DNA of 64,000 nt from Haberlea rhodopensis (GCA_907163345.1 CAJQUN010001300.1:1-64000), one strand, 5' to 3'. Positions 48,149 through 60,212 are shown, counted from the stretch's first letter. Numbers and translations: made by a program. The notes: a model not told the origin generated them from the sequence alone.

Positions 48149-51100
48149 ATGGAAATATTATGTGATGAACCGGTGAGCCCAACTGGACAATACTTCACAA
48201 GTTCAGTAATCTCAGTCTCAGTAATTGCGGTTTTGGAATATGAAATTCCCATTGATGATTCTCAAACTACGGCACTTCTTAGAGATGTCTTCATCCCTAT
48301 TAATCCTCGTTTCTCCTCCATTATGGTACCCCACTTGTTCTCTCTTTTCAGTTTCTTTAAAATCTTATACATATTTTTCTGAAAAAATATGTACTTTATT
48401 CGATCCCTAGAGATATTATATTGCTACTGTTACCTGGATTTTGGTAGGGTAGACGTGTATTTCTTCCAATCACAAAATAATATATAAAAAATAAACGAGA
48501 CCAGATTTTTTACGTGGAAAACCTCGGGAAAAAACCATGGGACCTAGTCCAGTATAAATTCTACTATAAACAAATGAGTGATTTACATGTTTTCTTTACA
48601 AGAATGATCTAAGAAAATGAAAATGGTGGAAGGAGAAGGGAGCACCACCGAGAAGGCTACTGGGAGAGAAGAAAAGAGTCGACCCCTGTAACCCTACTGA
48701 TTCTTCACTATTTATATTAAGGATAAATGAGCCTACAATGGGCTAACTAAATAGTAGGATAACGAGCCTAGTAAAAGAAAAATGGACCAAAGCAAATGGA
48801 CCAAGGTAGGATAGTCTCTGGTGTCTATGATACTGGGCCGAGATGTAGGTCTTCATCGAGGCCGAGCTGAGGTCATCATCGAGTCCGAGCTGGAGGTCTT
48901 CCTCGAGTGCCGACCTGGGGTGGCCGAGCTGGGGTTGGCCGACCTGGGGCCGTCGAGCTGGAGGTCTTCCTCGAGTGCCGACCTGGGTCGAGCCCATAGA
49001 GTTCGGGTTTGAACCACACCGGATATCGGGGTATCAGCTACCTTTCCCCCAATTGCGTGAATGAATTTGATGATATATGTGTATTTGAAGAGGTTTCAGA
49101 ACATTTTATGTCTATTTAAAATTTCAGGAAACTAACATTTTTTATTTTTAAAATGGTTTAGGTGGCAATTAATTGATCTTAAACAATTGGATACGAATAT
49201 TTCTATCCAACATTCACATCATTGGTTGCTACCAACCAATAATCCAAACCTAATATCATCTACTTTCCACAGGTCAATGATGAACAAGGAGTGAAACGTT
49301 GGAAAAGGGTTGAAGTTAAACTCCAAGACCATATCAATATCCCAACTTTTGAAGAGGGGAAATCCCCAGATTTCTACCAAGAATGTTTCACTCAATACTT
49401 GTCAAAAATAGCAATGGAACAATTTCCCCACTCCAGACCATTATGGGAAATTCACATTTTTAAATATCCTACAAATAATTCATTTGGAAATTTAATTCTC
49501 AAGCTGCACCATTCATTAGGGGATGGCTTTTCTCTGATGGGAGCCCTTCTTTCATGCTTGCAAAGGGCAGATGATCCTTCGACCCCCCTTACGTTCCCTG
49601 TAATAAATCCGAACAACGAAATTAAAAAAATAACTGGTTTTTTCAGTAATTTATCTACTATTTGTCGTGGGTCGGTTAATACTTTGTCGGATTTTGGATG
49701 GAGTTTGTTGAAGAGTACTTTCGTTAAGGATGATAAGTCTCCGATAAGATCCGGCGAGGACGGAGTCGAGTTCCGCCCGATAACAATTACCACTTTGTCA
49801 TTCTTGCTTCATCAAATCAAGCAAATCAAGGCCAAGCTTCATGTGGTGAGCAAATCCACTTCCTGTTTAATAATAAAAGTACTTATTATATTGAAAAATA
49901 TGAAAATGAGATAATGATTTTCTTTTTTTGTTTTATAAAGCAAAAAATATTTTTAGAAAATACATGCAAACAATGCCTAGATGTTTTGTATAGAAAGTAA
50001 ATTAAATTCAAGGCGTGTGCTAAGCCATGAAAATTTGATAATTTAACACGATTACAATTAGATATATATCTAATGATGGGTTTGGCAACAACCCCTCTCA
50101 ATTTTCAAATAGACAGTTTATATCTATTTGATTTGAAAATATGTTAATTACTCATTATTATTTTTAAAATAAGTAGTTTACCCTTCTATTTTGAAAATAA
50201 TCAATTTACCTTGACTTGTGAATATGTCTAAAACATCCAATCCATATAAAGGTGCAATGCTCTATGAAACCAAATGTGAGTACATGAGGTAAACTGACTA
50301 TTTTGAAAACCATAAAGGGTGGTGGTAAATTATATATTTTCAAGCCACAATCGTATAAACTAGCTATTTACAAATAACAGGATAATAAAATGTCTATTAG
50401 TAATAGTATATGGATAAATTGCCACCGACTCTCTCACGATAGCTACATACTTCGGAATTAATCAATTCCAACATTCATTACTCAGGTTTTTATTAAAAAA
50501 TTAATAAATAAAAAGAGAGACAAATTAAATAAACTTATTTCTTATGACTATTTTGCAGCTTTTACTATAATTATATTTAACTGAATACATGTGATATAAG
50601 TTATTTTACACAATTTCCTCAAAAGTGAATACCTACAACGATTAACTTGGTCAATTATGACACGGACGAGACAAACATATGATATAAACATGCCAGTAAG
50701 TACAAATATTAATAAATAACGTTTCAATTAAATAAGTAATAAATGATGTAAAGGTAGTTGTGAACCAAAGTCGTTTTCAAGTTTTCAAAATTTATTCTCG
50801 AACTTTACAAAAATCACTGGTCTTTTGACACATTCACGATCCTATAATCTGCTTGGATTTAAGGTTACAGTCCTCAATTTTTACATTTTACTTACGTTAT
50901 ATTGAGTTTTTTTGACATAAATTAAACAGACAATAAATGATGTGATATGTGGAGTATTCTTCATGGGGATAAGACTGTACATGCAAGAAATGGACCATGA
51001 CTCTGGAAATTCAGAATCAACAGCATTAGTTCTTCTCAACACGAGAAACATTGTTGGCTACAAATCGATACCCGAGATGATCGAACCAGATGCCGAATCG

Positions 51101-52054
51101 CCCTGGGGGAACCAATTTGCATTCCTTCATGTTTCTGTTCCTGAATTAAGTGTGGAAGAGTCATCAAACCCGTTGAATTTTGTGTTCAAAGCCCGGAGTA
51201 CTATTAAGAGGAAAAGAAATTCTGCAGCTGTCATTCTGACTGGAAAGTTGCTGGATACAATGAGAAAGTATAGAGGCCCTGAGGTATTGTAATTGTATGG
51301 TATATTTATTATTTCCTGCCCCACTCATTATGTGACTAAAATACCAATCATATTTATATCATAGAGGTGGAATAACGACAGTGTCAAATCACCACATCTT
51401 TTTTTTTAAACGGGTAAACTCGTTGTACGAAGCGCCTGCGATGTGCGAGGTCCGGGAGGAGTCGGGCCTAATGTAATCAGCTTTGTTGCAATGTAAAACA
51501 CTGGTTCCCCGACTCGGACCCGTGACCTCCAGATCACTTACCTCATCAGTGTTAAAAAATATTGAGCTCATGATAAATTGTGTAATGTACAGATACATCT
51601 GGTAAATAAGATTTAGGGTAATGAATTGTGTTGATTAATTTTGACAGGTGACAGCAGCATATATTCATCGCACATTGAAAAACACAAGCATGACAATCTC
51701 AAATTTAATTGGGCCAGTGGAACAAATGGCTTTGGCAAATCAACCGGTGAAAGGCTTATACTTCATGGTGACCGGCGTTCCACAGGTACTCTAGTTTTGC
51801 TTTATGAATATATATTTAAGAAAAATGGTAACAGAACCTTCAAGAATCTTCAAAATCATTTATTTAATTATGATTTGCTCATCTGGTAACAGAACCTTAC
51901 AATAACAATGTTGAGCTACATGGGAACGCTAAGAGTTGCTGTGGGAACAGAGAATGGGCTAATCCAATCTAACAAGTTCAAGTCTTGTGTTCAGAATGCC
52001 TTTGATATCATTTTCAAAGCCGCAGTTTCTTCCGATCCAGTGAAAATTATATAA
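48149..52054 (+). CDS. WSD1-like wax ester synthase / diacylglycerol acyltransferase
   Basis: A bifunctional-type acyltransferase that joins fatty alcohols (or diacylglycerol) with acyl-CoA. In plants, relatives work at the ER in stem and leaf wax ester synthesis. Five exons: 48149-48325, 49273-49845, 50930-51283, 51648-51785 and 51893-52054, all GT-AG, all joining at codon boundaries, giving 467 residues. Landmarks are EPVSPTGQYFTSSVISVS at the start, PLWEIHIF and the catalytic HHxxxDG motif as HHSLGDG in exon 2, then TINDVICGVFF, LLNTRNIVGYKS and PWGNQFAFLHV in exon 3. NTSMTISNLIGPVEQMALAN is in exon 4 and a C-terminal LSYMGTLRVAVGTE in exon 5. The length fits the family. Intron 1 holds a solo LTR and intron 3 a SINE, yet the coding frame is intact. 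I cannot tell which acyl acceptor it uses. Confidence 0.92.
48428..49036. mobile_element. Solo LTR in intron 1 of the WSD1-like gene
   Basis: A 609-bp LTR (TGTTACCTGG...GGGGTATCA) flanked by a perfect 5-bp duplication GCTAC (48423-48427 and 49037-49041). It contains the TTTTTTACGTGGAAAACC...GACCTAGTCCAG block shared with the Tat-like element's LTRs at 57397 and 62381, so it is a related but distinct family. A local tandem repeat (GAGGTCTTCCTCGAGTGCCG) occurs at 48840-48990. The open frames seen here are LTR sequence, not genes. Confidence 0.88.
49846..50929. other. Intron 2 of the WSD1-like gene
   Basis: A 1084-bp AT-rich intron with GT (49846) and AG (50928-50929) borders. No element recognised inside. 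Confidence 0.8.
51401..51555 (-). mobile_element. SINE of the Au/TS type in intron 3
   Basis: Read on the minus strand it shows box B (GGTCACGGGTCCGAGTCGG), GGAACCAGTG, CTCCCGGACCTCGCACATCG, CAGGCGCTTCGTACAACGAG and a poly-A-like tail (poly-T on the plus strand at about 51401-51408). It follows the same plan as the SINE at 22058 but is a different subfamily. No target duplication was resolved. The intron borders remain intact. Confidence 0.7.
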
Positions 52055-52366
52055 CATAGAAAATATATTAAAAGGTCTTTGTGAGTGTAAAAAATATATT
52101 TTATTATACAATTGTGTTCATTTCATGTGAGTAGACAATAAAATACGTGTTCATTAAATTATATTTAAAATGTATTTTAGTAATGTGCTATTTATCTAAT
52201 TAAATATCCAAATTACAAAAAAAAAAAAAAAATTTGTCCATCCTAGACGTATTTTGACCAATGATTTTACCTATGGGAAATTCACATACACCATTGAAAA
52301 GAGGCTACAAGAGTTGTTAAGCTGTCATCACCTCTTGATCCAAAAAGTGGGAAGGTTGAGAATGAT

Positions 52367-52675
52367 GTGTTTGCAATTGCTTATTTAAAGTACTTCTATA
52401 TTATTTTTGCTTAAAATTAGAAAAAAAAAGTTATTTTTATACAAAAATATTGAGTGTTTGTTATTACAAACAGCTTAATAAACTTCAATTAATTACAAAA
52501 AATGGGATCAAATAATTTAAAGCAGCCAAAAATATGTCATGATTTGCTTCTCTACTTCTGCTTTTGTCTGCTTTATTTTAGAGAAACAATAACAGAAACA
52601 ATAAAATCAAACAACTAAAATATGTTTTTTTGTCTGAAAAATAAATAAACACTTCTGATAAGTATCTGCAAACAC
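52367..52675. mobile_element. MITE inside duplicated unit 1
   Basis: The ends GTGTTTGCAATTGC and GTATCTGCAAACAC are inverted repeats. The interior matches 39651-39961. No coding sequence. Confidence 0.7.
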
Positions 52676-52984
52676 CACATAGGAACATATTAAAAGGTTT
52701 TTGTGAAAGTGTAAAAAATATATTTTATTATACAATTGTGTTCATTTCATGTAAGTAGACAATAAAATACGTGTTCATTAAATTATTATTTAAAATATAT
52801 TTTAGTAATGTGCTATTTATCTAATTAAATATCCAAATTATAAAAAAAAAATTGTTCATCCTAGACGTATTTTAACCAATGATTTTACCTATGGGTAATT
52901 CACATACACCATTGAAAAGAGGCTACAAGAGTTGTTAAGCTGTCATCACTTCTTGATCCAGAAACTGGGAAGGTTGAGAATGAT

Positions 52985-53310
52985 GTGTTTGTAATTGTTT
53001 ATTTAAAGTACTTCTATATTGTTTTTGCTTAAAATTGAAAAAAAGTTGTTTTTATACAAAAATATTGAGTGTTTGTTATTACAATTAAAAAACAACTTAA
53101 TGAACTTCAATTAATTACAAAAAAATGGGATCAAATAAGTTAAAGCAGCCAAAACCATGTAATGATTTGTTTCTCTACTTCTGTTTTTATCTGTTTTATT
53201 TCAGAGAAACAATAGAAGAAACAATAGAAGAAACAATAAATCAAAGAACTAAAATATGTTTTTTTGGTGTGAAAAATAGATAAACACTTCTGATAAGTAT
53301 CTGCAAACAC
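52985..53310. mobile_element. MITE inside duplicated unit 2
   Basis: The ends GTGTTTGTAATTG and GTATCTGCAAACAC are inverted repeats. This is the copy made by the tandem duplication, with a small tandem expansion of AGAAACAAT. Confidence 0.7.
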
Positions 53311-53311
53311 T

Positions 53312-53888
53312 ACTTCGTCTCTTTTCTCTCTACCCAAAACATACTTCCAGGAGTCCCAACTACAGCAACCACAAGTCAATTTTTGTTATTATTTTTTGAA
53401 ATTATGTTCATAATTTGTAATTTGGATTAATTTCTTGAATTTTACTTGTGTCGCGGTTGTGACAATTCCATTGGTATTATTAATAGGGTAAATTACAATA
53501 ACGATCTCACTAAACAATTATGAGACAGTAGTAATACTTCGGATAGCCAAATGCATAATATGATACAAAATTTGACTAGAAAAATTGCAGCCTGACAACA
53601 ATTTTGACTTATTTTAAAACAAATTACAAATAATTTAAAGCACGAAACCAAATCATCTACCTCCAAACACTATAATATTAGTATGGACGAAGAGATCAAA
53701 CTTGGCGAATAAATGAGAAAGAGCTAGTACCCAAAATGAGCTTTTCCTAGGAAAAAATTGTTAAAGAATATATAATAAATTGTTCAATCTCTCTGCAAGC
53801 TCGGATTTTTAGATGAAATGTCAATTTAAGATGGTATCATAGCATTTGGCTAACACTGAGATCATGAGTTCAAAACTCATAAATAATA
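53312..53888. other. AT-rich spacer
   Basis: No gene. A phrase around 53795-53885 (AGCTCGGATTTTTAGATGAAATGTCAATTTAA) recurs near 56985-57015 on the other side of the element at 53898-56874. Confidence 0.4.
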
Positions 53889-54682
53889 AATTCATTAGAG
53901 GAAATTACAAGAAGGTACCACGTTTCAAAACGTCTTTCAACTAAATCTCCCCAAAAAATCTCCTCTCAACTAAATACATCTTTTAGAAAATTTATTTCAA
54001 ATATGTCCATTTTATCAAACCCTAGTATAATTAGTCGATTAATTATGATTAAAATGCACTTGCTCTACACCTTCATCCCCAAGCATTTGCCCATTTTCCA
54101 CCATTCGCGTCGCCCTTTGAAGCTTCTGATTTGTTTCTGATTTTTGTTTTCCGCAATTCTGCAAAGGATTCTTCGAACAAATTGAGATAATTTCATTTGG
54201 AATCACTTTATTAGGTTGTGTTGTGTGATCGTATTTACAATTTGTGTTGTGATTGTTGTTGACTCATTGTTCCCTCTCAGTGAATTGTTTCTAATTCTCT
54301 GGGTGTTTGCTTGAATTCTGGTTTAGCGACTAACTTCTGATCGAATTTCAGTTGTTCTAGCCCCGCGTTCTGCGATCGTGATTTTCTAAAATCATTGAAT
54401 TCTTTTTCGTTGAATTTCGGATTAATTTTCTTAAGTTGAACGCTCAATTTTGGGCAGAAAACGTGAATCTAAAAAATTTGAGGAAATTATTCATTTATCC
54501 TCATTCTCGTTGTTTTGAATTTCTTTCCAATTCGTGCATTCGGTTTGCATTCCTGTTGCTTATATTGTTGATACAAGAACGATTTGGTCGTTGATTCATC
54601 ATTGAAACTTTCGAAATGTGCAGATTGTTTCTTCGAACCATGTGAAACTTTTGAAAATCAGATATATATCTATATATTTTTG

Positions 54683-55256
54683 AGCGGTGCATGTAAAAAT
54701 TGGCTCTTGCGGTGCATGTAAAATTACTCATGCGATGCATGTAAAATTGAGTAATGAGATGCATGTAAACTAATGCGGTGCATGTAAAACTATTCATGTG
54801 GTGCATGTAAAATTACTCATGCGGTGCATGTAAAATTGAGCGGTGCATGTTAAAATATACTCATGCGGTGCATGTTAAAATCGACTCATGCGGTGCATGT
54901 AAAATTACTAGTACAGTGCATGTAAAATTGAGAAGTGCATGTAAAAAGTACTCATGCGGTGCATGTAAAATTACTCATATGGTGCATGTAAAATTGAGCG
55001 GTGCATGTAACAATTGACTCATGCGATGCATGTAAAATTACTCACTCGGTGCATGTGAAAATCGACCCATGCGGTGCATGTAAAATTACTAGTACAGTGC
55101 ATGTGAAATTGAGCGGTGCATGTAAAAATTACGCATGCGGTGCATGTAAAATTACTCATATGGTGCATGTAAAATTGAGCGGTGCATGTAAAAATTGACT
55201 CATATGGTGCATGTAAAATTACTCACTCGGTGCATGTGAAAATGGGTCATGCGGTG
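54683..55256. repeat. GCGGTGCATGTAAAATTACTCAT minisatellite
   Basis: About 24 imperfect units of 18-24 bp, core CGGTGCATGTAAAAYT, with alternating linkers ACTCATG, GAG and GACTCATG. The array continues at 56697-56755 beyond the inserted solo LTR. Confidence 0.92.
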
Positions 55257-56696
55257 TGATAAGTGTATTTTATACACTTATATTTCTTCTTATTTTGCAT
55301 GGTTTAGTGTTAGTTTTCGATCAGAATTACGCTTTTGGTTTTGTTCTGTGTTGTTTTGCAGGAATCCAGGTAATTACATGTTTTGTGGACTAAAAGGGTG
55401 CAAATGACGGAAAGAACGGATACATTGAAGCCAAAAATCCACACTTTCAATCATGGCAACAGGCGTAAAGACGCCTACTCTGAGGCGTAACTACGCCTAA
55501 CCCACGGCAAATAATTTTTTGGAGAATGTCTTGAGGCGTAACTACGCCGATTTGGAGGCGTAACTACGCCTAAGCTACGGCTTTGAGATTTTGTTTAGGC
55601 GTAACTACGCCTGTTTTCAGGCGTAATTACGCCTGTCACGCGGGAAGCCAATTCTTAGACACGTCGACAGGCGTAATTACGCCACTTCGGAGGCGTAATT
55701 ACGCCAATGGAATTTTGCTAATTTTGGAGACTTTCCTTAGGAGTTTGCACGGGACTTTTAAAAGGTTTTAGAGGAGGATTTTCGAGATATTCAGACTTAG
55801 ACATATTCTTGGAGAGAAGGAGGCTAGGGTTGAAGAACGAAGAAGAATAACAACGACGGCTCGGAGCAAAAAGGAGAGAATTCATCACGAGACGGCGGCG
55901 TTCATCGGAGATCGAAGAATAGCGTCCAATTCGTTTTGTATCTCTAAACTTTTAGCAATTTTTATGGGTTATTTAAACATGTCTATGTGTTTAAATACTT
56001 CTAGCATGAGCTAATTTTAATTTCCAGGAGACGATGTAGCTTGTTTTGAAACTACGCTTATTATGAATTGATTGAAGTTTATTTGGATTTCCGTATGGTT
56101 TATTTATGTTTTCCTGTTCTTAATGCTTTTAATCTACCGGCCATGGATTGAATGATTCTATATTCGTGATCTATCACTCGGGAGAGGGGGTTGTGAATAG
56201 GAAAGAAGGAATTCGTATCGTGGTAGTTATATTGTTCGGAAGGCCTATAACTCCATAGAAGTCGTCAAAGGAATTACTGCGCTTTTACAATTGTTTGATA
56301 ATTAATCTTAGATAGGGATATCAAGATTAATGTTAGATAATTACTTCTGCTTAACACCCGGGAGGGGGAGTAGAAACAAATAAGAATTCTCGGCTAGTAA
56401 ACTAGGAAATCCATAACATGGAAATCAAGGAATGATAAGTGTAGTGGATGAACAAGTGAAATCGTACTCCTAGATTCGTCTCCAACTGATTTCTTTTCAA
56501 CTCAGTATTTGATCATCGTTAGTTAATTAATATTTATTATTCGCATAACACTCAACTATTCGATTCTCTAAATAAAGCAAAGATTATTTTAATTCAGTAC
56601 TTAGATTTAACTATTTAATCAATCTCTGTGGGTTCGACATCTTTCTATACTAAAACTTGACTACCGTGCGCTTGCGGTAAGGGATTTTTCGCATCA
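55257..56696 (+). mobile_element. Solo LTR (1440 bp) inserted in the minisatellite
   Basis: It starts TGATAAGTGTATTTTATACAC and ends GGATTTTTCGCATCA, with a 5-bp target duplication CGGTG (55252-55256 and 56697-56701) that is part of the minisatellite unit. The 3' part (CAATCTCTGTGGGTTCGACATC...ACTACCGTGCGCTTGCGG) resembles the ends of large plant Ty3-type LTRs. The 5' third holds eight short palindromes. No internal domain remains, as expected after LTR-LTR recombination. Strand is assumed from the resemblance of the 3' end. Confidence 0.88.
55461..55705. repeat. Eight AGGCGTAAYTACGCCT palindromes
   Basis: Units at 55461-55476, 55483-55498, 55534-55548, 55556-55571, 55597-55612, 55619-55634, 55669-55683 and 55691-55705. 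Three are the perfect palindrome GGCGTAATTACGCC, four have one mismatch at the centre (AACTAC), and one reads AAAGAC. Spacers vary from 6 to about 35 bases. Confidence 0.95.
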
Positions 56697-56883
56697 CGGT
56701 GCATGTAAAATTATTCTTGCGGTGCATGTAAAAATTATTTATGCGGTGTATAGTGTTTTCATAAGTGGGATAGTTTGGTCATTGTATTCAAAATGGACTT
56801 AGTTGAAAGAACTTTTTATTGGGTGACTGGGCCGAAAAACCTTTTACCTAATGATACCGGCCCGAAATTTTCCCAATTCATTA

Positions 56884-57390
56884 AAATCAATTTGATGGAA
56901 CTCCCAAAAAAAGGAACAAATCGGTCCACAAGGGAGGGATAGTGTCAGAAAATAAATAATAAATTTTCTAATGTCTGTACAAACTCGGGTTTTTAGATAA
57001 GATGTCAATTTAACAAAGATCAATTGCCTAGTCTAGTAAAGTTTGGTTTTGCTAGATCAGTTAATTAAGTATTGTTGGTTCAGTTTCTCAGAAAAACAAA
57101 TAGAAAAAGCATAAGAAGATCATAAATACTCTGTTATAATAAAATACTCGAAACAGTAAAAACTTACAACAAACAGTTTAAATAAACTGGGCAGAAACTT
57201 TGTTGTTGGACGAGGCCACAGTAAACCGTGTGCCCGTAAACTCTAAATTGCCTGCCTACAACTTTTGGCCTCCTGGACAAGAGAGTTCCAAGGTACAACG
57301 TCCCAAACACCTCTGCATGGATTGAAGCAAAAACCCAGACAGACTCACTCGAACACTAAGAAGTGTGTAGTACTCTCAAGAAGATTATAT
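56884..57390. other. Spacer, possible LTR remnant
   Basis: No gene. The stretch 57200-57390 has some leader-like content but no partner repeat was found. Confidence 0.35.
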
Positions 57391-57396
57391 GATATG

Positions 57397-58127
57397 TGAT
57401 GTTATCCCAAATTTTCTATATGCGGTAGAGAAAGTGCGATAAAGAAAATAAATAGGACATCATGATTTTTTACGTGGAAAACCCCCCAAAACGAAGGGAA
57501 AAACCACGGGACCTAGTCCAGTTTCAAAATCTTCACTATATTGTAGAAAATGTTTTTTGTACAAGAAATGAAACAAAAAATGAAATGTAAGAAAGTTTTT
57601 TCTCTCCACCATCGGCCCTCCTCTCTTAATACAAGATTAACCCCTTAATTAAGCCAAGAATGAAGCCAAAAATCCAAATGAAAGGGAACATTTCCCCCCT
57701 TCCTAGTGGAGCCGAGAGCTTCCCCTTTTGTGAGAGCCAAAAGTCTCCTTTTATGTATCCTCCACTCCTATGGAATTCGCACGTCTATAGCCCATGATCA
57801 TGCCCATCATTGTTAGATCCGAGAATTCAGGAAGAATGGGTCCCCGTGATCCTCCCTCACCCTACATTTAAGCCACTAATTCATCCACTCTCTTCCACTA
57901 ATTACCCATTAATTCCTTCCCATAATAATTCATTTATTTAGGGCATTTCTACTTAAAACATTTCCGGGAAATCTGCTTGACTAGCCGCTATGACCGGGTC
58001 TAATGCCGTTGTTTGACCACGTGAGACCGAGCAGAGTATCGACTTCTTCGGGTATTTTCCTGTTCGGACGTTTTCCTGCTCGGCAACCATTTTACCCGAT
58101 GTGGTCTAATTCCCCTACCACATCACA
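57397..58127 (-). repeat. 3' LTR of the Tat-like element
   Basis: It matches 62381-63110 with only scattered differences. It contains TTTTTTACGTGGAAAACCCCCC and GACCTAGTCCAG, shared with the solo LTR at 48428. Confidence 0.88.
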
Positions 58128-58259
58128 TCACCCCCCTCAAGTAAAGCAAGATGAGCGAAGTCGAGATCTTGGTTTATATACATCGGGTAAAATCACAGTT
58201 GTCGTTTTGATGTATTTTTCGGAATTTTATGAATTTTGAGAGTTGAATCTATCCAATAA

Positions 58260-58966
58260 AAAACACCCCGAGCAAATAAAGCTCAACTAATTTTCGAGAT
58301 ATAATAGTTATCACGAGCCAATAAAATAAGTCCGAACTCCAGTATAAGAAATATTCAGAGCAAATAAAGCTCGTCCTGGGTACAAAAAACAATACATTCG
58401 AGCTCATTGAATAACCATCCAGAACTTCTGAAACACCGATAAAGAATCCATCCCGAGCAAATAAAGCTCGTCTGAAATAATAAATATCACGAGCGAGTAT
58501 AGCTCGTCTGAATTCCAGAAATAGCAAGCATCCGATCAAATAAATATAATCAAGCTCAATGGGAAACATCCTGAGCAAAGAAATATAACCGAGCTCCAGG
58601 GAAAACATCACGATCAACAATATAACGTACTCGAACATCCGGAGCAGATAGATATGATCGGGCTCGAGAGAAATATCCCGAGCAGATAAATATGATCGGG
58701 CTCGAAGGAACCATCCCGATCAGATAAATATAACTGAGCTCCAAGAAAATATCCCGAGCAGATAAATAAATCGGGCTCCAGAGAAAACATCCCTAGCAGA
58801 TAAATATAACTGAGCTCCAAGAAAATATCCCCAGTAGATAAAATAAATCGGGCTCCAGGGAAAACATCCCTAGCAGATAAATATAACTGAGCTCCAAGAA
58901 AATATCCCGAGCAGATAAAATAAATCGGGCTCCAGGGAAAACATCCCTAGCATAATAACATTGATA
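58260..58966. repeat. Tandem array 1 of the Tat-like element
   Basis: Imperfect units of about 55-60 bp built on CCCGAGCAGATAAATATAA and GAGCTCCAAGAAAATATC / GGGCTCCAGGGAAAACATCC. It becomes more regular toward 58960. Overlapping minus-strand open frames here repeat LYICSGY-like words and are not genes. Confidence 0.85.
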
Positions 58967-60005
58967 ATTTTAAGTTTAAACGTGGACCAAACATCCCGAT
59001 CCCACGAGTAAACCGAACAAGCTCGCACCCCCGAGCATGAATCACTTAGTCACGTTTTAGGTTCAAATACATACCAAACATCCCGATCATGTATTTAACC
59101 CGCCAACAACGGACAATAAATAAAATAAGCTCGCAACACCGAGCATGAATCACTTAGTCCCGTTTTAGGTTCAAATACATACCAAACATCCCGATCATGT
59201 ATTTAACCCGCCAACAACGGACAATAAATAAAATAAGCTCGCAACCCCGAGCATGAATCCCTTAGTCCGTTTTAGGTTCAAATACATACCAAACATCCCG
59301 ATCATGTATTTAACCCGCCAACAACGGACAATAAATAAAATAAGCTCGCAACCCCGAGCATGAATCACTTAGTCCCGTTTTAGGTTCAAATACATACCAA
59401 ACATCCCGATCATGTATTTAACCCGCCAACAACGGACAATAAATAAAATAAGCTCGCAACCCCGAGCATGAATCACTTAGTCACGTTTTAGGTTCAAATA
59501 CATACCAAACATCCCGATCATGTATTTAACCCGCCAACAACGGACAATAAATAAAATAAGCTCGCAACCCCGAGCATGAATCACTTAGTCACGTTTTAGG
59601 TTTAAATACATACCAAACATCCCGATCATGTATTTAACCCGCCAACAACGGACAATAAATAAAATAAGCTCGCAACCCCGAGCATGAATCACTTAGTCAC
59701 GTTTTAGGTTCAAAGACATACCAAACATCCCGATCATGTATTTAACCCGTCAACAACGGACAATAAATAAAATAAGCTCGCAACCCCGAGCATGAATCAC
59801 TTAGTCCCGTTTTAGGTTCAAATACATACCAAACATCCCGATCATGTATTTAACCCGCCAACAACGGACAATAAATAAAATAAGCTCGCAACCCCTAGCA
59901 TGAATCACTTAGTCACGTTTTAGGTTCAAATACATACCAAACATTCCGATCATGTATTTAACCCGCCAACAACGGACAATAAATAAAATAAGCTCGCAAC
60001 CCCGA
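58967..60005. repeat. Tandem array 2, nine 108-bp units
   Basis: GTTTTAGGTTCAAATACATA recurs at 59054, 59162, 59269, 59377, 59485, 59593, 59701, 59809 and 59917, a period of 107-108 bp, with a diverged unit before it. Units are nearly identical, pointing to recent expansion or homogenisation. Confidence 0.95.
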
Positions 60006-60212
60006 GCAACAAAAGAACATACTCAAACATCCCGAGCACCAATAATAGAACGCACTCGAACATCCCGAGCACCAATAATAGAACGTACTCGAACATCCCG
60101 AGCACCAATAATATAACGTACTCGAACATCCCGAGCACCAATAATAGAACGTACTCGAACATCCCGAGCACCAATAATAAAACGTACTCGAACGTCCCGA
60201 GCACCAATAATA
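60006..60212. repeat. Tandem array 3, six 33-bp units
   Basis: Units read CACCAATAATAGAACGTACT then CGAACATCCCGAG. As 33 is a multiple of three, two minus-strand frames stay open and give repeated 11-residue words (VLGMFEYVLLL; WCSGCSSTFYY). These are artefacts of the array. Confidence 0.93.

Larger units (their letters stand above)
52058..53311. repeat. Tandem segmental duplication, about 620 bp per unit
   Basis: Unit 1 (about 52058-52680) and unit 2 (about 52681-53311) match along their whole length. Both start ACATATTAAAAGG-like and contain CAATTGTGTTCATTTCATG, CATCCTAGACGTATTTT, GAGGCTACAAGAGTTGTTAAG and a MITE. Unit 1 begins directly after the WSD1-like stop codon and so includes its 3' UTR. 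Confidence 0.9.
53898..56874. mobile_element. Candidate Mutator-like element with a GTGCATG minisatellite, split by a solo LTR
   Basis: The borders are given by a 9-bp duplication AATTCATTA (53889-53897 and 56875-56883). The ends GAGGAAATTACAAGAAGGTACC and the complement of the right end (GGGAAAATTTCGGGCCGGTA) share an imperfect inverted repeat, as does TCTTTCAACTAA further in. The interior holds a GTGCATG minisatellite that was interrupted by a 1440-bp solo LTR. Without the LTR the element is about 1.5 kb. No transposase is seen. Confidence 0.6.

Noticed and set aside
48743..48997. Arg/Pro-rich small protein in the WSD1-like intron
   Set aside because: It is the tandemly repeated part of a solo LTR.
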